Source of the DNA: Chlorops oryzae
Taxonomy: Eukaryota; Arthropoda; Insecta; Diptera; Chloropidae
Length of the DNA: 64,000 nt
Reading direction: 5' to 3'
Assembly (NCBI GenBank): GCA_020466095.1
Contig: CM035806.1
Location: 162,171,379 to 162,235,378 of the forward strand
In this document: positions 23,001-35,000 of the stretch, piece after piece
Layout: each line of letters starts with the position of its first letter
How positions within the stretch are numbered: position 1 is the stretch's first letter
Translations under genes and position numbers: made by a program
The notes under the pieces: generated by a model
What the model was told of the DNA's origin: nothing
Seen by the model: only the letters and a program-made list of their open reading frames with translations
The model's database searches: none

Positions 23001-26000
23001 GAAGTATTTTTGGGAATTTTTTCCGATTTTTTTTTGCTAAAGATTTAGAGGTAGCTCAGCGCGGATTTTTTCAAAAAGCCCTGCTTTTCTGAGTTTTTCG
23101 TGAAGACAGGATCATATGCAATGTTTTTCAATACTTTTATGCACTAATCGGAAGAAAAGTACCCAGCCTTGGTTTTGATATACATGATCTACAATATAAT
23201 CTGATTTAATAGACCATTTAGGCGTCATTAATTGCATTTTTCTTGAAACAATTTGAACACCAAAAGAAGGGGGCCTCATTATATCATAAAAATGGGTAAA
23301 AGTAATAATGCAATTTCAATGAACGCAGAGTCCTCTTGAATTCCATTTTACTTTTGTACTTCTAAAGCTATGTCCCATTATGTTCCCAAAAGCAATATAA
23401 AAAAACTTCGTTGCATACTTCCAGGCTTAAAATTTACATTTTTAGTTGCTTACCATGATACAAGAAAACAAGATAGCGCCACTTTAGTACCGCTATATTT
23501 TGAGGCTCTCTCTGAGAGCCAAAAATTGAGTTTGTGACGTCACTGAGCGAGAAATTGTTGTTGTTTCCCATGCTATTCAAAAAAGTAAAAAGCCGGTTTA
23601 ACATGGGAAACAACAATAACGAATCGCGATTTTGAGTTTGTGACGTTTCCTCTCTCAAGTGGCGCTATCTTGTTTTCTTGTATCATGGTTGCTTACATAA
23701 TTCCTAAATCTATATTAAATGGAATCAAAATTTGCATGGGCCGAAAATCATTGCCTTTTAACCATTACTTGCTTCTACATCCCTCGTAAGCGGCTCAAAA
23801 AGAGACCACCTATGTTACTTGTCATTTGGGCATTTCAGTAGTTCAGTATTTTATATGTTCAATGCATCGGATACTGTAGAAGCTGCATTCAGCTTTGCAT
23901 ATTTTCTCAATTTTTTTTTTTTTTTTTTTTTTTTTTGATCACTTCTATGTTTTTGCAGGCCGTTGAGGATTTCATGAAAAGATTACGTGGTGTAATATTC
24001 ATAACATACACTCTACGCGATTTCATTCCATTGAATTTATTCATGTTGGATTGCCGTTCCATAAAGCAGTCAATATTGATGCTCGTTCAAAGGATATATG
24101 ATTTCATAATCGACTATTACAGAGCGGTCAATTTCAAAGAGAATAACGCGTAAGTACTTTTGAGACCATTTAACGGCGGGTATGAGACCCACGACTACAA
24201 CGTTTCTTGAATGAATATTATATGAACGGTTCGTTTGCAGCATATGTAAGGCCTTGGAAGCCATGTCGATGAAGGCTGGCGAACGTCCCGAGGAGACCAA
24301 AGAGGTAGTTGCTCTGCAAAACTATTTGAGCGAATGTCGCGATGAAAAGTTATTCGCACTTAAGGATGAAATCAAAACGGGATCGAGACGCATCATTTTT
24401 CTACTCAGCCATACGATATTGAATAGTAAGTATTGGATTCTCTTATAGCCAACGACGAAAGAAATTTCGTAAATGCATGAGCTTGTTTTTTTTTTTTTTA
24501 AGCTCATGGGCAAAAGTATTTGAGAATTTATTTCAATTTTCTTGTAAAAACCTTGAGCTGCCCTATGCGGTTTCCTGCTTTTCTAAGATTTTTCGAGAAC
24601 ATTTGTCCATATATGAAATATGTATATGTGAAGTCGAAAGGAAAATATCCAAGCTTTATTTTCTCATAAATAAATTACAAATTTTACTAATTTTTATTGG
24701 TCATTTTTAAGCATCACTAATTACTCTTTTTATTTTAAAATAATTCAAAAGTTATTGAAAAAAGGAGCTTCATAATTTCGAAATTTAAAATGAATAATAT
24801 GCAAACATAATGATAATGAATGAATACAATGAGCTGCTCATAAGAAACTAGTATTTTACTGTTGTGGTTCCAAAGCTACACGTCCCAATATATTCTCAAA
24901 AACATTATCACCAGGGCTCGGATTTTGTTTGCTTTTATAAATTAAAAGCATACTTTATGGGGCAAAAATTTTTTCTTTCCTGCATTTTGCGAATAAGTTT
25001 AATGAAATTGAACTTCAAACCGCTTTTCTAACTTCAAAAAAGTTCAAATTGAAGTTAAAAATCGATTTGAATCTTAACTTTATGTGAGTTGAACAAAATT
25101 TGTGGCCGATAAAGTATGCTTTAAATTTATATAAGTCAACAAAATCCGAGCCCTGATTATCACATACAATGCGTTGCATATTTTAAGGCTAAAATTTATA
25201 ATTTCACTATGTGTTTTTGTTCTCTCCGTTAAGATGATGAAATCCATTTGAACTCGCGAACCTTTACATTACCCTCGGAAATTGAACAAGTCTTGGACCT
25301 GAGCGCGGCACGTCTGAGCGTGATTCGTGACAGTCTGGAAGCGAAATTACGGTATATATGCTCATATATTAATGTTTAGTTTAACATCGAAGATCGACGA
25401 TTTATTGCATTTGTGCGGCTGTGCATTACCGCCTACTATCAATATCATATAGAATACGCATAGTCTCAGCCTTAGCCTCATCAGCGCCTTTCTGCCCATA
25501 TCTACATAGTTTTCTTACCGAAAGCATGCTGATTTCTTTAGAGTATACTCCTTCGGGGTTGACATGATCAGGATTCACGGGCGTATTTCACGCAGGACGA
25601 TAAGGCCATGGGGCCCTTTTAAGACGGAATTAACGTTGAAACATCGAGTCATGAGTCTAAAACTACTTTAATTTTGAATTGAAAAAAAATTAGTGTCACC
25701 TTTCATCATAGCATGGATCACGTCAGGATTTGTCAGGATTTATATTGGGTTTGATCAGATCACATTTACAATACCTGAAGTAGCACTTTTGGGATTACTT
25801 TTAAAAGTTCCAAAAATATTAAAAATTTATAATTTGGGGCAAAGGCAAGGACGTAGCCAGAGAAAGAGTGCTTTGGTAGCGCTTATGTTTGCCACAGTGG
25901 TATATTGAGCAATTATAACACATTAAACGAAAAATAATTCGGGGGGGCCAGAAGAAGCTTAAAGAGTTTTCGACCAAAAACCCAAAAAATCCGAAAAACT

Positions 26001-29000
26001 AATGAAGTCCGATTTCGATGAAAATTTATATATAGAATGAGTGAAAAATTCTAAAAATTTTGGTACTAAAAGTTTTTCAAAAAACTTATTACAACTAGTC
26101 CTTTTCGGACCAGTTTGGAACTAGACCCAAACTAGACTAGTTGTAATCAGTATTTTTAAAAAATAACAGCGTCAAAATTCTTAGAATTTTTCACTTATTC
26201 TATATATAAATTTTCATCGAAATCGGACCTCATGAATTTTTCGGATTTTTTGGGTTTTTGATCCAAAACTCTCTAAACTTCTTCTTGCCCCCCCAAATTA
26301 TTTTTCGGTTAATGTCTTATAATTGCTCAATATACCACTGTGGCAAATATAAGCGCTACCAAAGCACTCTTTCTCTCGCTACGCCCCTGGGCAAAGGTGC
26401 TTTTTTTTTTTTTAATAAAAGTCAAAAAGGAATGGTAGGCAAATCAGGCTCGTAAATTGCTATCCAAATGAATAGGGGATTTTTTTTTTGTCGATATGGT
26501 CAATAGGGATCCATTAAATCATACAGTGAAACCCCTTGTGGGACGGACAAAGGAATAGTTGAATTTTTTGGTCGCTAAAAAAATAACACCAGGAAGACGA
26601 CTGGTCCAACATTATCACATGATGTTCGCATGCTATATATAACTGGCCAAGATCGTGAGCCTTTGTTGCAAAATAATTTTTTTTTTTATTTACAGCGAGA
26701 AACGTACTAAATTCGAAGCTTTTATGGCATACGAAAAACGACGAATGGATGGATTTCGTATTAAGGAGGTTCGCGAGCATTTAACTTTAGAAGAACTAAA
26801 GGAACGTGTCGATGTCATTGACGAGATATATGATTTAATTGAAGTAAGTCAATTGAAGGGGAATTTACTGCGATAATAACCAATTTTAACAATTTTAATA
26901 ATTTTATTTTATTTTATATATAATTTATTTTTTTTTTTTTTTCAAAGTCGATGAGTCGCGAAGCAAAAGCAATAAATATCGAAGAAAATTTATTACAAAT
27001 CGACGTTTCGCCATTTGCGATATTAACTGAAATCGTTGAAAAAATGGAGCCAATCGAAAAACTATGGAAAACTGCCTATGAATTTGAGAAAAACAATGAA
27101 CTATGGTAAATATTTGATATTATATTCTGATTCGATTGAATTCCTTTTGACTGGACACAACTCACTGGGTGTCCGTTTTATTTATTTGTTTTTTTTTTTT
27201 CTTCTTTTTTTGAGAATTCTATTCTATTCGCTGAAATATTCGCATGTAAATGCAAACAATATTCTCAAGTCAGAGTAAATTCTTTCCTCCACTACACCGC
27301 CCTTCCTTTTCGCACATATAAGTATATATGTAATACATATTATGTATATAATTTTTTAGGTTGCATGGAAGGTTCGAGTGCCTGAATGCTGAAGCAATAA
27401 TGGAGGACGTTGAAACGATGCACAAGGTAAATATATGAAGAAGACAATAATAAACAAGTAAGGGTGTTATAGTGAAGCGAGCCTGACATTAGAATACCCG
27501 ACACAGACACACATGTTTAAATAATTTTTCATATCAAGAGGTGTTTAAGGCCATTAGGGGCACCATATACCGACTTTTGTTAAATTTATTTATGAAAACC
27601 GCCCCTTTGCCACGCCCACTTTTTCAATTTTTATGAATTGTAATCGGAGGCTTAAATATACGCTCAAATTCTAAGTTTCATTGAAATATTTCAAAAAAGT
27701 CCGATTTTGGGGCAGTTTTGGGATTTTCGTAACAGACGCTAGTACTGGAGGTACCCCTAAAAATGGTCCGATCGTGTCCATTCTCGAACTTGTTCTTACT
27801 CATGTCCCCGTGAGAACGTATACCAAATTTTGTCAAGATAGCTCAACTCCTTCGATAAGAAAACTGTATACAAACAGACAGACGGACAGACAGACGGACA
27901 GACAGACGGACAGACAGACAGACGGACAGACAGACGGACAGACAGACGGACAGAGAGACGAACAGACAGACGGACAGACAGACGGACAGACAGACAGACG
28001 GACAGACAGACGGACAGACAGACAGACAGACGGACAGACAGACGGACAGACAGACGGACAGACAGACGGACAGACATGGCTAAATCGAATCTCCTGGTGA
28101 CGCTGATCATTTCTATATACATTTTGTATGATCTATCTCGACTGGTTCAGGGTGTTACACACAACCACACGAACGCAATATATCCTCGACACAGAGTGTG
28201 TCGGGTATAAAAAAAATACACATAGAGAAGGAAATAGTAGTAGTACGATTCTATTGTGTAGAGGAAAAAAAAGGAATTCTTTACAATGGCAATCAGTATT
28301 TGAGATATCACTGCACTGTAAAGAGTGGATAGTAAAAACAGTAAAACCTCACATACGAGTACACCATGCGATTACTCAGGGGCGAAGGAGTGGAGGGCTG
28401 GTGGTTAGGCATTTCTTCTCTAAAATGTCAGAAATTATATTGCCTTCCGATCGGAAACTCTCAATAGAGATGCCTTTTGTCCCAATTTCTATAAAAATTC
28501 TGGTTAAAATGTGGTCCCTCCCTCTTCGCTCTCTTAAATCATAAGTATATATTCATATTTTTACATTTTGTTACTTATTTATAGATTGTCTATAAATTGT
28601 CCCGCCAATTGGCTTCGAATCCAGTTGCAAAACGAGCTGCCGAACAAGTTCGTATGAAAATTGAAAAATTCCGTGTCTATCTGCCAGTGCTGGATGCCAT
28701 TTGCCGTCAAGGTCTAATGGAGCGCCATTGGAAGTTAATTTCGGCCGCTCTCGGACGACCCGTATCGCCGAGCCTTTATCCATCGCTAAAGGATATGATC
28801 GATATTGATATAATGAGCATACTGCCACAATTGGAAGAAGTATCGAATGCGGCCAGCAAGGAATACGAATTGAATAATGCCCTCGAACAGATGCAAAACG
28901 ATTGGAAGGATGTTAAATTCGATCTGCTGCCGTATCGTGATACGGATACATTCATACTGGCTGCACTCGATGACATACAAACGCAATTGGATGATCATAT

Positions 29001-32000
29001 TATGCGGACACAGGCAATGAAACGTTCACCGTTCATAGTGGCATTGGGCACAAAAGTCGACGATTGGGAGAATAAAATGCTCGAAGTACAGAATATAATT
29101 GACGCGTGGACGAATGTCCAAATAACATGGATGTACTTGGAGCCCATATTTAGTTCGGAGGATATTATGCGTCAGATGCCCATTGAGGGTAGGAATTTTA
29201 AAATGGTAAGCAATTTCGAAAGGGGCAATTAACGGTCTTGTGAGAAAAACGAGAGTAACGAACGGATGATGGATGGACTGATTGATGGACGGACGGTCCA
29301 ATTGAATTGGTTCAAATGGACAATTAATATATGTATGATCGGTAGTTATCTCGATTCATCTATTCTGCTTTCAATTTAGGTCGATACAACATGGCGCAAA
29401 ATAATGAAACACGTTGAAAAGGATCTTCATGTACTAATCGCCACCGAGTATCCTGACATGCTTAGCATATTCCAAAAGGCGATTGTTGGCCTTGAGGCGG
29501 TACAAAAGGGCTTAAATACGTATTTGGAAGAGAAGCGTCTATTCTTTGCCCGATTCTTTTTCCTTTCGAATGATGAACTACTCGAAATTCTTTCCGAAAC
29601 TAAGGATCCGATGCGCGTGCAGCCACATTTGAAAAAATGCTTTGAAGGTGTAAGTTGTTGAAACGTTTAAAAACAGTGTTGTTGTTGTTGTTCCTTAAGA
29701 CGAGTAGTTTGGACTCCGCGAAATTTTTCCATCTAAATCAGGGGTCGGCACGCTAGGAACAATTTTTGCGACAGCCACTCACACGTATTGCTTACGCTCT
29801 TGTCTCAGTTTGACGGGAGCAGCCGAGCATGCAACATCGAGAGCGGGTATGCGGAAATTTATAGCTTTTTCCGTCAGTTTCAGCTCTTTTATGCTACTTC
29901 TAGCTTTTATTTTTAGCTAGTTTCAGCATTTTTTTTGTTCATTTTCGGCTATTTTTAGTAGCCGCTCTGCTCTCACTCACACAATTACATACCCATTTTG
30001 CCGATCCCTGATCTAAATCAATTTATTCACGGATGTCGTCGTGTTACAAGGGCGGAGCGAGAGAAAAATTTCTTTGGTACACCGAGAGAAATAACAACAG
30101 TTAAATCAACTACTTAGAACAGTTAAAGTAAGAGTGGTCAAAAAAACTGTATTCCGCGTTAAATGCACTGAAAAAGGAAGTCAAATGAACAGTTGAAAAA
30201 CAGTTACTTTTTATGTTCAAATTCGCTTTCGTTCACGTAGACGTATAAGTTCGCATTCTGATCAACCGTCTCCGGAGTTTTTTCGATAGCTCAGTTGTTT
30301 AAGCTGTGACTCGACAGTCGTGAGCTTCGGGGTTCTATCCCTGCTAGCGGCGGGAATTTTTCTGGATTTTTTTTTAATTACAGTTTTTTTTTTTTGTTCA
30401 GAGTGTAGTTGTTTTGGAAGACAAAAATTTTCTCCTAAATTTTTAAGATTTTAATTTATTTAATTTTTTTTTAATGGTTCTATTTCAAACAAAAATTTTT
30501 GGGAATGAAAGAATTCCTTAAGCACGCTCCCCAAAACTTGAGCAACCATAAGCTCAAGTGAGCATTTTGACCAACAAATTAAATTCGTTCGTTTAGCGTA
30601 ATGGTTAAGACGTTCGCCCAGCGAAGTGGAGGTCAGCGGTTCAAGGCTCGGCCGAGGCGAGAAAATTTTAAGAGATGAAAGAGAAAAAGATTTAACTAGA
30701 AACAAATAAATAAAGAAAATATATAATAATTTAATAATAAAAAAAAAAATTATTAATAGAAGATACAAAAAAGTCAAAGCAAAAATTAATTTTTTTTTCC
30801 CAGTCGCTGGTGACAGTTGATTTAACCGCGAGACAGTTATATCAACCATCAGGTAGTTATATCCATATTGACTGTGTTTGTACTGTTGAATTGTCCGCTA
30901 CCCAACATAAGCTAACAATTAATGGAAATCTCGGTTATTTTAACCTGCGTTTTCAGTTAATATAAGTACCTTTTTCTCTCGGTGTAGTGCTTATATTGGC
31001 CACAGTGGTACAATTATGAGACATAAACCATAAAATCAAAAATCTAATTACAACTAGTCTAGTTCCAAACTGGTCCAAAAAGGACTAGCTGTAATCAGTT
31101 TTTTGAACAAATTTTAACGCCAAAATTTTTAGAATTTTTCACGTATTCTATATATAAATTTTCATTGAAAAAAATTCATCGGGCGTCATGAATTGTTCGG
31201 ATTTTTTGGGTTTTTGGTCCAAAACTCTCTAAACTTACTCTGGACCCAACCCTCCCTTTCGCTAATGTCTCCTAACCACTGTGGCCAATATAAGTACTAC
31301 CAAAGCAATCTTTCGCTACGCCCTTGTCGTGGTAATCGATATTTCGTATCGATTTCGAAACCGATGAATATATCCACTAGGTGTCATGTAAATCGATTAA
31401 TTTCTTTCGGACCCACATCGGCTAACTCACATCTGAAAACTGTTACAGGACAGACAAAAAAAACTGCTTTGAATTTACATTTTCATCTTAGAATGGAAAC
31501 CCAAAATATATAGTTGGTTCATTCATAAAATATCATAATTATGCAGGAAAGGGTTGATAAAACCATGTTATCCGAAGGATTTTTTTCCCTCTTAATATAC
31601 ATGAAAGGGTATGGTAACAATACGCATGTAACTGTTGAAAGATATAATTTTTTTTTTAATCGATTTCATGTGACCATTTAAAAACGATATCGTTTTTCAA
31701 TTTCGACATTTCTCTCTTCGAATTCGAGTCTATTTCTATTACATCCCCGATTTATTACTTCTTATATCGCTGCCAAGCGTATGTAAATTTACCAAAAAAA
31801 AAAAAAAGGAAGAAAAGAAAAAGAGCAAACCACTGATGTGGCTGGGATGCCTTCATTGCACAAACGTTCCCGAATGTATGTTGCATTCAGCTTTCGGTCT
31901 GAAGATTATAGTTTCATCTGATGGAAGAACAAATAGGCATATCGTAAGATGCTTTTTCATGATTGCATCCCGCCTGCGAACGGAATGCTCTTCTGTTTGA

Positions 32001-35000
32001 CTTTCGCAAAGTTGACTCATGCCTTAAAACAGATGCAAATTTCAAGCGTTCCGCGTTCGATCCTTGCATCAAGGCGCCATGCACACGAAAAAACTCCTGA
32101 TGTAGATTAATCAATTGGCTTTCTTTTGTTTGTTTTTTTTTTTTTTTTAAAGATTGCTGCATTGACATTCGATGATAATATGGAAATTACCGAAATGATA
32201 TCCGACGAAGATGAGCGCGTCGCGCTAACGCGTAAAATAAATCCACAGTCTGCCAATGTAAGTTTTTCTTGTTCTCGCCCGTGCAGTGGAAGGGGGGAGG
32301 AGAGGGGGAAAACTGAAAAGGAAAAAAATTAAAAGAAAATTTTAAAAATAATTTCCCTTAGGGCTTGGTGGAACTATGGCTGAAGGAAGTCGAGACGACG
32401 ATGCTGCATAGCGTACACGAGCAATTGAGACTCGCTTGCGACGACTATCCGCAGGTTGTGCGCCTTAAATGGGTAACATCATGGCCGGGTCAAGTGGTTT
32501 TGGGCATATCGTGCATGGCTTGGACGCAAGAGGTGAATGGTGATTTTTTTTCTTATTTAATCCGATTTCTGTTTCCCTGTTTTTTTTTTTTTTTCTTCTT
32601 TTTTGTTCAATTGATAATTTGATGCTCTTGTGTGCTTTCGATCTATCGCCAACAGGTTGAAGAGGCAATTGAGGCTGAAACGGTACCGGAATATTTACTA
32701 AAATGCAATGGCCAAATTGCTGACCTGGTGCGCTTGGTTCGAACGGACCTGGCAACGGGTACACGCATAACTATTGAGGCTCTTATTGTGCTCGATGTGC
32801 ACGGTGAGCTGTGAATGTTATGCATGAATGGGTTTTTATTTCTTATTTATTGCATTTTCACAACTACAGCTCGCGACGTTGTAAAGTATCTCGTCGATAT
32901 GGAAGTACGTGATGTGCTCCAGTTCGATTGGATATCTCAATTGCGTTACTATTGGAAATATACTGAAAGTGAGTGAATTCATTCTATTCTCTCTCTCTTT
33001 CTCTATTTCCCTTTCTCCTTCTCTATTTCTATTTCTATATTTCTATTTCTATTTCTCTTTCTCTCTTTCTCTCTTTCTCTCTTTCTCTCTTTCTCTCTTT
33101 CTCTCTTTCTCTCTTTCTCTCTTTCTCTCTTTCTCTCTTTCTCTCTTTCTCTCTTTCTCTCTTTCTCTCTTTTCTCTTTCTCTCTTCTCTCTTTTCTCTC
33201 TTTCTCTCTTTCTCTCTTTCTCTCTTTCTTCTCTTTCTCTCTTTCTCTCTTTCTCTTCTCTCTCTCTTTCTTCTCTCTTTCTCTCTTTCTCTCTTTCTCT
33301 CTTTCTCTCTTCTTCTCTTCTCTTTTCTCTCTTTCTCTCTCTTTTCTCTCTTTTCTCTCTTCTCTTTTCTCTCTTTTTCTCTCTCTTTCTCTCTCTTTCT
33401 CTCTTTCTCTCTTTCTCTCTTCTCTCTCTTTCTCTCTCTTTTCTCTCTTCTTCTCTCTTTCTCTCTCTCTTTCTCTTCTTTCTCTCTCTCTTTTCTCTCT
33501 TTTCTCTCTTCTCTCTTTCTCTCTTTCCTCTTTTCTCTCTTTCTCTCTTTTCTCTTTCTCTCTCTCTTTTCTCTTTTTCTCTTTCTTTTCTCTTTTTCTC
33601 TCTTTTCTCTCTTTTTCTCTTCTTTTCTCTCTTTTCTCTCTTTCTCTTTCTCTTTTTCTCTTTCTTTCTTTTTTCTCTTTCTTTTCTTTTCTCTCTTTTC
33701 TCTCTTTTCTCTCTTTTTCTCTTTCTCTCTTTTCTCTCTTCTCTCTTTCTCTCTTTTCTCTCTTTCTCTCTTTTCTTCTTCTTTTTCTCTTTCTCTCTTT
33801 TCTCTCTCTTTTCTCTTTTTTCTCTTTTCTCTTTCTCTTTTTCTCTCTTTCTCTCAAATTTCATACGTTTTCTTTTGTTTCTCCTTATCCATCTATCATG
33901 CATCTTTCTGATCATCAGAGAAAGAAGAATGGCTTTGCGTAAGCATGGTGGTTACCGATGTCAAGTATGGCATGGAATATTTGGGTAATACGCCACGATT
34001 GGTCGTCACCCCATTAACGGATCGTTGTTACAGGTTAAATTTTAATTCTTTTTCTTGATTTCATTTTCATTACGATTAATGATAAAACGACTCGCTCCAT
34101 AACGCACAGTGGGATCGCTTCATAAAGTGTGCTCGTAGAACAATTGAAATTGCCTCTCCGAGGCTTGTTTTAATGAAATTAAGAGAAAAAAATAACAAAA
34201 ACAACAAAATTTCATCGTGACCATTCCCACTGTGTGACGTACCGTTACCCGGATCGTTTCAAGTATGCATTGTACGCATCGAATGTGCTTATGGCTTAGC
34301 GGCTTGTGCATGTTTTTCTTGTTCTCTGGTTGTTGTTTTTCTTAGTTCGTTCCTCTCAATGTTTACTCTTTCAGAACTCTTATGGGTGCGTTAAAGCTGT
34401 GTCTCGGTGGCGCACCAGAGGGACCAGCTGGCACTGGTAAAACGGAAACCACAAAGGACTTGGCAAAAGCTGTTGCGAAAAAATGCGTTGTCTTTAATTG
34501 CTCAGATGGTCTCGACTATAAGGCATTGGGAAAGTTTTTTAAGGTAGTCCATCATTTTTATTGCCCCCGGGCGCTATGCATATGTCCATCCCTTTGAGCA
34601 GTAGGATTTATGCGTGTCATTGACGATATTTGGACGGACGTATGTGCATATGTACATTTATATATATGGAAATATTTAAGCGTCCATCTTTTTGAGTAAA
34701 GACTTAAAAATTTTTCATTCTCGGCCGACATCATAAATTGCCGCTTCAATATTGCGGGTCCAAAAAAAAAAAAAAAAATAAAAAAAAAATCATATTTGCA
34801 ATCTGCTCAAAGATAGAGCGGACTGCCTTTGCTTGTAGTAGTAAAAAGTCAACACAAATGCTCTGCCGATCCATACAAATCAACAAAGATATACAAAAAA
34901 TATGCTTGCTGTGTTATTTTGTCGAAAGAAAGCTATCAGTCCCCACCGTAGATTCGGTTCGGATTGACAAGCTTAAGGCGTGAGTAGGACAGACAAAAAA

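Larger units (their letters stand above)
30080..30984. mobile_element. nested TA-flanked element with two tRNA-like modules
   Basis: Ends CACCGAGAGAAA and TTTTCTCTCGGTG are inverted and flanked by TA (30078-30079, 30985-30986). The sister hAT copy at 25846-26389 shows the uninterrupted sequence (TTTGGTAGCGC), confirming a TA target. Inside are A-box/B-box pairs at 30283-30355 and 30588-30660. No transposase is present. Confidence 0.85.
30047..31326. mobile_element. hAT-type palindromic element carrying a nested TA-flanked element
   Basis: Same family as 25846-26389: ends CAAGGGCGGAGCGAGAGAAA and (reverse complement) CAAGGGCGTAGCGAAAGATT. Duplication TCGTGTTA / TCGTGGTA (7 of 8). Without the 905-bp insertion at 30080-30984 it would be about 0.37 kb. 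Confidence 0.88.

Noticed and set aside
27681..28122. 139- and 108-codon frames on both strands
   Set aside because: Translation of the GACAGACGGACA minisatellite.
30283..30660. functional tRNA genes
   Set aside because: A and B boxes are present, but acceptor stems do not pair well, so I call these tRNA-like modules.
32909..33988. 359-codon open frame (and 280-codon frames on the opposite strand)
   Set aside because: Pure product of the TTTCTC array, which lacks stop codons in several frames.
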